47,813 nucleotides of DNA from JALHTV01 sp049510055 (lineage in GTDB: Bacteria; Planctomycetota; Phycisphaerae; SM23-33), in assembly GCA_049510055.1 (NCBI GenBank), contig JBEKZI010000006.1, positions 1-47,813 on the forward strand, in the 5' to 3' direction. Position numbers and translations under genes: made by a program. How positions within the stretch are numbered: position 1 is the first letter of the stretch; the number at the start of each line of letters is the position of its first letter. This document shows positions 7,547 through 15,249 of the stretch, in pieces. Under the pieces are notes generated by a model. That model had not been told where the DNA came from, did not search any database, and saw only the letters and a list, made by a program, of their open reading frames with translations.

Positions 7547-8658
7547 AGCGCCTGCGTGCGGGTCGCCAGAATCTTCCAGGACAGGTATTGCTCGGCCCTC
7601 GCGCGGGCCGCCCGCCCGAGGCGCTGCCGCAACGCACCGTCGGCAATCAGATGGGCCAGCGCCTCCGTCGCCGGTTCGGGGCGGTCGGTGGTGACGCACC
7701 AGGCGGTTTCTCCGTGCCGCGTGTGCAGGGAGTGGCGAGCGTCGGTGCGCACCGACAGCACCGCACGGTCGCAGGCCATGGCCTCGAACATCACCGAGCC
7801 CCCCGACAGACTCACCAGGATATCCAGAGACGCCATCACCTGCGGCATGTTCTCGCACCGGCCGGTGAGCACGACGTGTTCGGCCAGCCCCAGGCGATCC
7901 ATGGCTTTGCGGACGGCCGATAGGTACCGGCGATGCGTGGGTTGGCCTATGATGAAGAACCTCGCCCGCTCGTCGTGGGCCAACGGCGCGATCACGTCCA
8001 GAAACTCCAGCACCCGTTTGGACTGAACGATCCGACCCACCAGGCCCACGAGGACGGCATCACCGACGCCGTATCGCTGGCGCAAGATGTTGGGCTGCGC
8101 GCCGCTCGAACGGAAGAGATCCAGGTCCACGGCATCGTCGATGAGACAGATGCGACTTTCCGGCACGCCAGCCGCCAGCAGATCATCGACGTAGCGCCGC
8201 GCGATGACAATGACTGCGCTGGCCCGATGCAGACCGTGCTTGGCCATGTCACGGGGCGACATCGGGCCACGAACGTGCTGCACGCATGGTATGCCCAGCC
8301 GCCGGGCGATATGGTGCATGTAGCCGCTCTTCCAGGGGTCGGCGGCGTGCACCAGCATCACGTCCCTGTGTCGCGCCAACCGGAGGATTCGCGCGGCATC
8401 CCAGACGCGGCACACGCACCGAGGAAAGCCTCGCCACGGACGCATGGGAAGGATATGCACCTCAGCCCCACCCTTGCGCAGGTCCTCGACCGAGGGGCCA
8501 TCGGATGCCAGCACGACGATGGGCCGATAACGATTCCGGTCCAGCCCATGCACCAGATACTCAAGCTGTCTTTGTGAACCGTTCTGCTCCCCGCCGCGGC
8601 CCAGCAGTAATACCGCGCGGGGAAAGCCCGCTCCCTCATTAGGCGGTATCCGCTGCAT
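7522..8658 (-). CDS. Glycosyltransferase family 4 (GT-B fold)
   Basis: A 378-residue retaining GT-B glycosyltransferase, cytosolic and probably membrane-peripheral. The N-terminal half has AVLLLGRGGEQNGSQRQLEY, a GGxx acceptor-side loop, and HAADPWKSGYMHHIARRLG. The C-terminal nucleotide-sugar domain shows VGLVGRIVQSKRVLEFLDVI, then VLTGRCENMPQVMASLDILV and VMFEAMACDRAVLS, the usual E-containing motif near the donor phosphate. The start at ATG 8658 is preferred because the longer frame begins inside a tRNA remnant. It converges on the PP-loop gene, overlapping by 25 bases. Donor and acceptor sugars are unknown; context suggests a surface glycan. Confidence 0.85.
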   Translation of the reverse strand: MQRIPPNEGAGFPRAVLLLGRGGEQNGSQRQLEYLVHGLDRNRYRPIVVLASDGPSVEDLRKGGAEVHILPMRPWRGFPRCVCRVWDAARILRLARHRDVMLVHAADPWKSGYMHHIARRLGIPCVQHVRGPMSPRDMAKHGLHRASAVIVIARRYVDDLLAAGVPESRICLIDDAVDLDLFRSSGAQPNILRQRYGVGDAVLVGLVGRIVQSKRVLEFLDVIAPLAHDERARFFIIGQPTHRRYLSAVRKAMDRLGLAEHVVLTGRCENMPQVMASLDILVSLSGGSVMFEAMACDRAVLSVRTDARHSLHTRHGETAWCVTTDRPEPATEALAHLIADGALRQRLGRAARARAEQYLSWKILATRTQALYDRLLED

Positions 8659-8718
8659 GAAAGCGTATCGTACCTCGCTGCCGAGGGTTGTAAAGCTCCA
8701 GCTTGGGCGCAAAGAATT

Positions 8719-8737
8719 GGCCTCGAAATCCGGGGCC
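8719..8737 (-). terminator. Hairpin downstream of tRNA remnant B
   Basis: GGCCTCG pairs with CGGGGCC (one G-U pair) around a 5-base loop. It occupies the same place relative to the tRNA remnant as the hairpin at 11666-11689, and the bases between hairpin and remnant are also similar in the two places. Confidence 0.5.
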
Positions 8738-8751
8738 GACGCGAAACGGCC

Positions 8752-8830
8752 ACTGGCGGGGTGGGATTCGCTTCGCGGCACCTCGCTGGGCTCGGCGTTG
8801 AACCCACGACCTTTGGGTTAGGAGGCTCAG
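8752..8830 (-). pseudogene. Decayed 3' half of initiator-like tRNA (remnant B) with T-loop insertion
   Basis: Minus-strand acceptor and T-stem bases (8752-8768) match the tRNA-fMet 3' end with few changes. The T-arm resumes at 8798 and continues through the variable region towards the anticodon stem (8801-8830), with changes from the intact gene. Bases 8769-8797 are a 29-base insertion that differs from the one at 6124-6152 at three positions. Read as an old attachment-site copy. Confidence 0.65.
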
Positions 8831-8959
8831 GGGTCGCAAGAGTAGCGCGGACAGGGACGTCATATCGGCCTTGCCGTATGCCGACCCAGTGGCCTCGATG
8901 CGCCACAGGCTTGGACTCCCCCGTCAACTTAACTTGGGCTGTTTGCCGATACAGGCTGT

Positions 8960-9322
8960 ATGGAGCCTCACGTACACCATTACAGGCCGCTGCCGTCACG
9001 GGGCCATTTCCTGCGCCGGCTGTGCCGATCCGTCGTGATCGTCCTAGGCATTGTCGCCGGGGCGCTGGCCATCGGCATGGCCGGCTATCACGGTTTTGAG
9101 GGACTCGGTTGGATGGACTCGTTCCTCAACGCCGCGATGATCCTTTCGGGCATGGGCCCGGCGACCGAACTGCATACGGCCTCCGGGAAGCTGTTCGCCG
9201 GGTGCTACGCGATCTTCAGCGGCGTGATCTTTATCACCATGGCGGCCGTGCTCTTGGCACCCATGATTCATCGCTTCCTGCATAGATTTCATCTGGAACT
9301 GGAGGGCAAGAATAAGCCCTGA
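8960..9322 (+). CDS. Small two-helix membrane protein, ion-channel-like without a selectivity filter
   Basis: A 120-residue protein with two membrane helices (about 24-43, VVIVLGIVAGALAIGMAGYH, and 80-102, FAGCYAIFSGVIFITMAAVL) separated by a re-entrant-looking segment WMDSFLNAAMILSGMGPATE. The layout helix - pore loop - helix recalls two-helix potassium-channel subunits, but the loop reads SGMGP in place of TxGYG, so potassium selectivity is not expected. The C-terminus is basic and His-rich. Proteins of this kind are widespread and uncharacterised. The ATG at 8960 has only a weak AGG upstream. Confidence 0.6.
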   Translation: MEPHVHHYRPLPSRGHFLRRLCRSVVIVLGIVAGALAIGMAGYHGFEGLGWMDSFLNAAMILSGMGPATELHTASGKLFAGCYAIFSGVIFITMAAVLLAPMIHRFLHRFHLELEGKNKP

Positions 9323-9427
9323 CTGTTCCCCCCGGCAAGCGGATGACGGCGGCACTGCTCGGCCGGCTGACTAGGAAGGCCGACGGAGTCTCCGGGAGGG
9401 ACAGGATAGGGTTTTCGGGATGGACCG

Positions 9428-10108
9428 CTAATGGCCCGATGAGAAGATGTGCTTGAGCACGTCGCCGACGGTCACATGAGCCATCTCCTCGTCAATCTGC
9501 TTGTCGATCTGATCGTAATCACGCACCGGTGGCGGGCTGGTCAGAACCACATTGGCGTTCGCGTCCGTCTTGACCAGGCCCAGGGATCCGTCGCCCGTCA
9601 CCGTCACGATCCACCGGCCCTCGCTGAGCGAGCGGTAGACCGCCTTGCCGTAGCGCGCGGCCGGGTTGTTCCAGTCCACCTGCTCGAGGCTGTCGTCAAT
9701 CACCAAGCCTTTGCTGGGGGGCGTGTGGGCATCGTAGACGCGGCGAATCCACAGGCGGCCGTCCAATAGCGCATAGTCGCAGTAGATCTCCTGCGCCGGG
9801 TCGAACGGCGTGTCGAGCACGCGGTCGACGCCTCGAATGGTGCGAATGGCCAGTGAGAGTCGGCCGTCTTTGACGATCAACTCAGTCACGGCGGTCCTGC
9901 GCACGGCCTGGTTGTACATCGCCCGCAGCGACTCGTACTCGTGGCTAAGACCGGCCAACCGCTCGCGGTAGATCTCCAGCTCCACTTTCGTAGAGGCCAA
10001 GCGATAGCCGACGGCGACAATCACGCAGAGCAACAAGAGGCCGATGGCTCGTGTGATCCATCTCAACATGGCCGGACGCCTTTGACTCTCTTTGCCCATC
10101 TCTGACAT
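9428..10108 (-). CDS. Single-pass membrane protein of unknown function
   Basis: About 226 residues. A basic start (MSEMGKESQRRPAMLRWITR) leads into one membrane helix (AIGLLLLCVIVAVGYRLA), then a short coiled-coil-like part (EIYRERLAGLSHEYESLRAM) and an extracytoplasmic domain of mixed strands (WIVTVTGDGSLGLVK). The frame opens upstream at 10234, but that part overlaps unlikely sequence; the ATG codons at 10108, 10099 and 10069 are all possible, and 10108 has an AGG at about -9. I do not recognise the domain. It may sense or stabilise something in the envelope, which is not supported by any motif. Confidence 0.55.
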   Translation of the reverse strand: MSEMGKESQRRPAMLRWITRAIGLLLLCVIVAVGYRLASTKVELEIYRERLAGLSHEYESLRAMYNQAVRRTAVTELIVKDGRLSLAIRTIRGVDRVLDTPFDPAQEIYCDYALLDGRLWIRRVYDAHTPPSKGLVIDDSLEQVDWNNPAARYGKAVYRSLSEGRWIVTVTGDGSLGLVKTDANANVVLTSPPPVRDYDQIDKQIDEEMAHVTVGDVLKHIFSSGH

Positions 10109-10680
10109 GTATCGACCTGCGCGAAACAGTTTCGTCACCGAATCCGGCGGTTGCCCCATAGCCTTCACCCAGAGCCAATGTCCTGGGGGCTCTACGAGCG
10201 GGGGAACGATCCGAACGCGCGACCCGGCGGACATCAGGCCACCCGGAACCGCTGCCAGAACGTTTGCCGGATACAGAAACGAACGAGGCCCTCGGCATCG
10301 AGCCCAGGGCCTGCGTTCCGAGTAGCATAGCGGGGGCGCGCTTGCTACCGCTTCGCATCAGGGAAGCCTTCTGGCAGAAGTTTAGGCACGCCGCATGATA
10401 AAGCTAGGCTTCTTGCCACCCAAGTCTCGCGAAAAGAAGCGGTTCCGGGGACGACGTCGGTGCGCCAAGCGGAGGCAGTCTGTCAAGGACATGGAAAACG
10501 TGCCTTCTGGGAGCCCACGAATGCGGCTTTTGACACTGTCCGGGGGGCTCCGCAGGGGGATCGGGATGCTCGGAATGCGATTGCCGAAGCCGCCAAATCG
10601 TGGTAAACGCATGTATATCGCTGGCGGTGGTCGGCGACGAGAAGGCATCTGGGGAAATACCGGTTCCAAGGAGACGGCCC
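10109..10680. other. Divergent intergenic region, about 570 bases
   Basis: No recognisable gene. It contains a 7-bp GC-rich inverted repeat (AGGCCCT/AGGGCCT, about 10287-10316). Promoters for the two divergent genes are expected here but I cannot point to them. Open frames on both strands look non-coding. Confidence 0.35.
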
Positions 10681-11607
10681 ATGAGAAAGGCATTCCTCGC
10701 AACGGCATTGATTGTGGCGGCTTCGTTCTCGGCCCTGCTAGCCCAGCAGGGCAACCCTCTGACTTCCTCACCTCCTCCGCCCGTGGCGAAGGTCTATGCC
10801 CCATGGCCCTTCGACGCCAGGGAAGCCATCAAACGGCAGGATGAGACGGCGAAGGCCTTGGGCATCGAGAAGGAGTTGACCCTCGATCTTGGGAATAACG
10901 TCAAGATGAAGTTGGTTCTGATCCCCGCCGGCAAGTTCATGATGGGCAGCCCGGCGGGTGAGGCCGACCGCCATGCGAACGAAGGTCCACAACACGAGGT
11001 GACGATTAGCAAGCCGTTCTACATGGGCGTCACCGAAGTAACCCAGGAGCAGTACGAGCAGGTCATGGGCAAGAACCCCAGCCACTTCAAGGGCGCTCAG
11101 AACCCGGTGGAGTCGGTCTCCTGGAACGACGCTGCCGAGTTCTGCCGAAAACTCTCGAAGCGGACCGGGCAGGCCGTCCGCCTGCCCACGGAGGCGGAAT
11201 GGGAGTATGCATGCCGCGCAGGGGCCGGCACGCGTTACTGCTTTGGCGATGCCGAGGCCGAGCTGGGGGACTATGCCTGGCACCACGACAACAGTGAAGG
11301 AACAACGCATCCTGTGGGTCAGAAGAAACCTAATGTCTGGGGCCTCTATGATATGCACGGTAACGTCATGGAGTGGTGCGCGGACTGGTATTCGGATTCT
11401 TACGCCAATGCGGCGAGCCAGGATCCGCAAGGCCCGGGAACTGGATCGTCCCGTGTTTGCCGCGGGTGCTATGGGATCTTCCCTCCGGCTTACCACCGAT
11501 CCGCCGTGCGCAGCAGGCACCCGTCGGACTACGTCTCCATCGGCATCGGGTTCCGCGTTGCTCTCGCTCCCCCACATGCAACCCTGCCACCCACGTCGGC
11601 GGAATAA
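10681..11607 (+). CDS. Secreted SUMF1/FGE-fold protein, likely not a formylglycine generator
   Basis: A 308-residue protein: signal peptide (MRKAFLATALIVAASFSALLA, residues 1-21), a linker, then an SUMF1 domain from about residue 75. Family landmarks are LVLIPAGKFMMGSPAGEADR, HEVTISKPFYMGVTEVTQEQ, VESVSWNDAAEFCRKLS, RLPTEAEWEYACRAG, GLYDMHGNVMEWCADWY and the final IGFRVAL. In true formylglycine-generating enzymes two cysteines lie in the loop before RCAAR; here that loop reads GCYGIFPPAYHRSAVR, so the copper-binding pair seems absent. It is more likely a binding or other oxidase-like member of this large family. GGAGACGG precedes the ATG. Confidence 0.85.
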   Translation: MRKAFLATALIVAASFSALLAQQGNPLTSSPPPPVAKVYAPWPFDAREAIKRQDETAKALGIEKELTLDLGNNVKMKLVLIPAGKFMMGSPAGEADRHANEGPQHEVTISKPFYMGVTEVTQEQYEQVMGKNPSHFKGAQNPVESVSWNDAAEFCRKLSKRTGQAVRLPTEAEWEYACRAGAGTRYCFGDAEAELGDYAWHHDNSEGTTHPVGQKKPNVWGLYDMHGNVMEWCADWYSDSYANAASQDPQGPGTGSSRVCRGCYGIFPPAYHRSAVRSRHPSDYVSIGIGFRVALAPPHATLPPTSAE

Positions 11608-11665
11608 TTGCAGAGCGTTGGTCTAATGGTCCTGAGACTAGATGGAACAATCAGCAGAAAACAAG

Positions 11666-11689
11666 CGGCCTCGGAAGAATCCGAGGCCG
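11666..11689 (-). terminator. Intrinsic terminator, probably the original tRNA-fMet terminator
   Basis: A 9-bp stem GGCCTCGGA/TCCGAGGCC plus an outer C-G pair, 4-base loop. On the minus strand it is followed by GCTTGTTTTC, a T-rich tail. It lies 14 bases past the 44-base tRNA 3' repeat, the place a tRNA terminator would occupy before an insertion. Confidence 0.7.
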
Positions 11690-11702
11690 GCGCGAAGCGG
11701 TC

Positions 11703-11746
11703 ACTAGCGGGGGTGGGATTTGAACCCACGACCTCCGGGTTATGAG
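11703..11746 (-). repeat. Island left attachment copy: 44-bp duplicate of the tRNA-fMet 3' half
   Basis: Identical in all 44 bases to 22772-22815. It covers the tRNA from the anticodon loop (CTCATAA) through the T-arm and acceptor strand to two bases past the tRNA end. The 5' half of a tRNA is absent here. This is what site-specific integration into the tRNA leaves at the far end. Confidence 0.85.
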
Positions 11747-11870
11747 GCTTAGGGGGCGCAAGATTGGCGCCGACACGTAACCCATTGATGGACAGGGGGC
11801 AAGGTTCTGGCGGGAAAGCCAAGGCAAATCGCGTTGGATTTCGCTCAATTGCACACCGCCGCGTACGATT

Positions 11871-11886
11871 GCGCGTAATTACGCGC
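11871..11886. repeat. Perfect 16-bp palindrome near island left end
   Basis: GCGCGTAATTACGCGC reads the same on both strands. It lies about 125 bases inside the left attachment copy, a typical location for recombinase or excisionase binding, though chance or an operator is equally possible. Confidence 0.4.
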
Positions 11887-12323
11887 GCCTACCATGCAGA
11901 AAACCGCGCCCTTTCCGCATCTACTCCGCGAAAAAGAGTACCTACTCTCGATGTTTTTCGGCACAGTTCCGTGCCAGTTGCGCCCACCGACCGCCTCCTG
12001 GCAGCTATGCGCGAGCTGGGCATCGCCCTCGAGCCCAGCCGGCCAACCGTCGCCTCCCTGTCGGCTGTTCGGAGTCGTCAGGCCTGATGTATTAGGCTGG
12101 ACAGGGGTTGCGTATTGCTTCGAGGCGCGATATATTTCTGTTTCTTAAGGGATTTGCATTTCTAGCTGACGGATCAGTCCATGCACAGCACAAATGAGTG
12201 ATCAGTGCTAACACACCGACAGGGAATCGACAGCATTGGCTGCGGTGAGAGTTGAACTCACTGGGCGCCAGTAGAATCGTTCACAATTCATTCGGCGAAC
12301 GCGGAATGCAGGAAGGAGCGATC

Positions 12324-12485
12324 ATGGCGAAACGAAAAGCAGGCTCGGTGCCCAAGACGTTGGACAAGTGTCCCACGGGGATCCACGACCTGGACGAAAT
12401 CACCGAAGGCGGCTTGCCGCGCGGGCGACCCACGCTGGTGTGCGGTTCCGCCGGCTACGGCAAGACGAAAATTGCCTCGGCGTAG
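12324..12485 (+). pseudogene. KaiC-like ATPase, N-terminal fragment
   Basis: Fifty-three residues from an ATG with a strong ribosome site (GGAAGGAG) to a stop. The sequence contains TLDKCPTGIHDLDEITEGGL and the Walker A region CGSAGYGKT, which match the beginning of KaiC-family circadian-clock or signalling ATPases of about 480-570 residues. The similarity stops a few residues after Walker A and the following DNA carries no KaiC in any frame that I can see, so the rest was lost, probably when foreign DNA arrived next to it. Not expected to be functional. Confidence 0.8.
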
Positions 12486-12616
12486 CCATAGGCGAAGCTG
12501 GACTTTTTTCTTGCTTGTGCCTCCCCCCGACACGGCGAACTTCACCTTGGCAAGCCAGCATTGCAACATCGGCCCACGCAGTGAAGGCTCATTCTAAACA
12601 ACAAAGTTTGTAGCTT

Positions 12617-13249
12617 TTAAACAGCGTAGCATTCTATAACAATATGTATATAAGGGAGTCTAACTAATCCCGTCACGACATTGGTGGAGTAGGATTTAAA
12701 AACTTTGTTCACCAAATCCTTCCACTCTCGCTCCGAGCGAACACATCTCCCGCGATCTTTGCTGGTTATCCATCTGGAAAACCATGTTTGATGAGCTAAA
12801 AAAGTTGGCTCGAAGCAGACCAAACGCCCATTAGACTTCATAATTTTCTTTGACAATTCCAAGACTTCGAGAGCTTCATCGTCATTCAAATGGTGTAATA
12901 AGCCGTTACAAATAACCAGGTCTGCCCTATTCAAGCGACTATCGTTTTGAAAATTGCGAGCCGTACCTATAAGGAAGGTTCCTCTATGTGGGAATTTCTT
13001 ACAAGCGGCCTTAATATAATTTTCACTAATATCAAATCCCCAATACTCGATGTTGTCTGGTAAATATTCCAGGATGACTCCTGGCCCGCAACCCATGTCT
13101 ACAACCTTTTCTCCGCCTTTCAGGTTCCAGATATTTTTCGCCAGCCATGCCCTGCAGATTTTCGCTCCAGTAAGGTTCTGAAAAAAATCATACAACCATG
13201 GAACCGTAAGAATTACTTTAAGACCGCTATTATCTTGAACACTTTGCAT
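12617..13249 (-). CDS. SAM-dependent methyltransferase (class I), AT-rich
   Basis: A 210-residue class I methyltransferase. Motif I is VVDMGCGPGVILEYL (about residues 47-61), followed by GFDISENYIKAA (motif II acidic residue) and ADLVICNGLLHHLNDDEALE (motif IV). The tail has RLVCFEPTF. I use ATG 13249 (MQSVQDNSG), where similarity to the family begins; the frame is open to 13522 but the extra part looks non-coding. Base composition is about 35-42% GC, far below neighbours at 60% or more, so this gene came from another source recently. The acceptor is unknown; a sugar or lipid is likely from the neighbours. Confidence 0.75.
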   Translation of the reverse strand: MQSVQDNSGLKVILTVPWLYDFFQNLTGAKICRAWLAKNIWNLKGGEKVVDMGCGPGVILEYLPDNIEYWGFDISENYIKAACKKFPHRGTFLIGTARNFQNDSRLNRADLVICNGLLHHLNDDEALEVLELSKKIMKSNGRLVCFEPTFLAHQTWFSRWITSKDRGRCVRSEREWKDLVNKVFKSYSTNVVTGLVRLPYIHIVIECYAV

Positions 13250-13644
13250 CCTAATTGTCTCCGAGTCAGTACGCCTAACTCTCTGAGGGCATTCAGAAAT
13301 TTTTACTTTCCACTGTCTCCCAAAGGTCATGAGGAACGTAATTCTTGCAATGGTAGCCCCCCAATAAAAAAAACAAACATAAATACTGGGGCGCCGACAT
13401 AGCAAAAAGCTGCACCATTGATCTGGGATTTCCCCAATGGTATCTGCCCGGGCCCATCGCGCGGCTGCTTGAGCATGATTATACGTTGTTTCCGAGATCC
13501 GCCAAGGATTTTTTGAGACCAAGGATCAGCCATCACATGCAAGCGTAAAACACTAGACCTTGTGTAAGAAGTGAATTATATTTGACCGCCAGAAGACTTC
13601 TAGAATAGGCCGGTGTGCCATCGAACGGGAAGGCAGGGGTAACC
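13250..13644. other. Divergent gap between methyltransferase and GT39-type genes
   Basis: About 395 bases, partly AT-rich at the left and GC-rich at the right. An open frame continues from the methyltransferase, but it does not resemble protein domains. Contains the promoters of both genes by position only. Confidence 0.35.
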
Positions 13645-15249
13645 ATGGTCAGCCAATCTATTGGGATTAAGGAGTCCGGTAATAAAAGCCAGGCCGAGGG
13701 TTTTCTAGAGCGCAGAGCCATGCTCCTGGCGGCTGGGATCGTTCTGCTGGCCGCGGCGGTGCGTCTAGGGATTGCGCCAATCGTGACACTAGACGGTGAC
13801 GAGTCAGAAGTGATCACCCTTATTCGGTCCAGTCCCGGTGAATTGCTCACAGGAAAAGCAGTCGACTTGAGCCACCCCCCGGGCCATCCCCTGGTGCTCT
13901 GGACCGTGCGACACATGTTCGGAGAAAACGTCCTGCTCTATCGCGCCGTCCAGTCCGTGCTTGCCACCTTAACCGTCGTGATGGTTATGGCGATATGCCG
14001 CCTCCTCGTACCGCGGGCCGGCATCTGGCTGGGGGTGGGACTGCTCATGGCCGTCAACCCCATGCTCGTGATGTTGTCACTTCTCATCCGCCCGTATGCA
14101 GTGGAGTTACTGCTGTTATCGCTGGCCACCTGGGCCATGCTGCGATGGCGGCGAGACCGGCGCCTGTGGTCGCTGGTAGTTTACGTGCTGGCGATAGTCG
14201 CGGTCTTCAACGTTCACTACGGTTCAGTCTTTTTCTGGGCGGCGCTGGGACTGTGGTGGCTGTGGGACAGTCGGCGGAGTAAGCGGCAGTTGACGGAAAC
14301 CGTGGTGGCCAACCTGGTGGCGCTCGTGTTGATCCTGCCTACGGTGAGATTCATGATGTGGCAAATACACATGTCCGGACTCATTTTGAACGTCGCCGTG
14401 TGGACGTACCATACGGTCGGCTTCCCGTACTATTTTATCTGCGGCGGCTCCCTGGCTCATCCGGAGTACTGCCCGCTCTGGTTAATAATCACCACCGTGA
14501 TTCCCCTGGCGGTGGTATTGATACCATCCCTGCTGGCGGGCCTATGGGCCGTGTGGAAGACCGTTGAAGCACGAGGCTTTGTGCTGGCGATTCTCTTCCT
14601 TCCCTTCCTGTTCATGATGGCCATGAGCCTGCACAAGCCGTTTTTCGCCAGCCGGTACATTGCAACTATTTGGCCGATGTTCGCCCTGACGTTGGTGCTG
14701 GGGCTATCCACCTTCAGACTGCGGATCCGCGCGGCAGCCTTTGTCTTCTTAGTCCTGTTGGAACTGATCGGTTGTGTCAGCTACGCCGCACGATACGCGG
14801 ACATGTACCCACCTTTCCTTACCCCGACCCTTGAGGCCTACGGCGGTCAGCATTTCGGGCTCATCGCCTATCCCGACCCGCGGCCGCTGATTGTCCAATC
14901 TTCCAAGCCGTCGCTGATCTTGAGGATCAACAACAGGACGCTTCCCAAGCTGGTCGTGTCCGTTTACCCTGACCCGCCAGCGAATTACGTCAAGGACCAT
15001 CTGCTGCCGGAGTGGGACCTATCGACGTTGCTGGCTAGCGGCCTGCCGGAGGAACTGTGGTTCTACTGTGACTCGCGGCCCGAGAGCCAGCACGACAAAG
15101 CACTGAAAGTGTTGGAACAAACCAAGCAAATGCTCTCTGGCCCCTATCGCCTTGAGAAAACTTGGTACTGGCCTAACGAGCAAAAAGCCAAGATTTATCT
15201 GCTGAAATTCCGTCGGCCTGAAAGCCCTGCCAGCCGCGAAAGCTCTTGA
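13645..15249 (+). CDS. Integral membrane glycosyltransferase, GT39/PMT-like (GT-C fold)
   Basis: A 534-residue polytopic protein with about 11 membrane helices. The first periplasmic loop has LDGDESEVITLIRSS (Asp-Glu near residue 49-52) and VDLSHPPGHPLVLWTVRHMF, the DE and HPPG features of the GT39/ArnT/PMT superfamily, which take a sugar from a polyprenyl phosphate carrier. Next motif is NPMLVMLSLLIRPYAVELLL. The C-terminal third is a soluble extracytoplasmic domain (from about 400). AGGGG precedes the ATG at 13645. It lies upstream of a sugar nucleotide cassette and probably transfers that or another sugar outside the cytoplasmic membrane. Confidence 0.85.
   Translation: MVSQSIGIKESGNKSQAEGFLERRAMLLAAGIVLLAAAVRLGIAPIVTLDGDESEVITLIRSSPGELLTGKAVDLSHPPGHPLVLWTVRHMFGENVLLYRAVQSVLATLTVVMVMAICRLLVPRAGIWLGVGLLMAVNPMLVMLSLLIRPYAVELLLLSLATWAMLRWRRDRRLWSLVVYVLAIVAVFNVHYGSVFFWAALGLWWLWDSRRSKRQLTETVVANLVALVLILPTVRFMMWQIHMSGLILNVAVWTYHTVGFPYYFICGGSLAHPEYCPLWLIITTVIPLAVVLIPSLLAGLWAVWKTVEARGFVLAILFLPFLFMMAMSLHKPFFASRYIATIWPMFALTLVLGLSTFRLRIRAAAFVFLVLLELIGCVSYAARYADMYPPFLTPTLEAYGGQHFGLIAYPDPRPLIVQSSKPSLILRINNRTLPKLVVSVYPDPPANYVKDHLLPEWDLSTLLASGLPEELWFYCDSRPESQHDKALKVLEQTKQMLSGPYRLEKTWYWPNEQKAKIYLLKFRRPESPASRESS

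Larger units (their letters stand above)
8659..8959. other. Intergenic region carrying tRNA remnant B
   Basis: About 300 bases between divergent genes. Holds a hairpin (8719-8737), a decayed tRNA 3' half with a T-loop insertion (8752-8830) and a tail of sequence that also flanks the remnant at 11747. No protein-coding content seen. Confidence 0.5.
11608..12323. other. Left end of the island and flanking non-coding sequence
   Basis: Between the SUMF1 gene and the KaiC fragment lie the displaced terminator (11666-11689), the 44-base tRNA repeat (11703-11746), a perfect 16-base palindrome (11871-11886) and about 400 bases in which I see no gene. Confidence 0.5.

Noticed and set aside
10197..10240. 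Minus-strand sequence CCGAACGCGCGACCC-like that looks a little like another tRNA 3' half near 10.2 kb
   Set aside because: The supposed T-stem does not pair (GCGCG with CGTTC) and no acceptor or anticodon side is present. Similarity is too weak to call a fifth attachment remnant.
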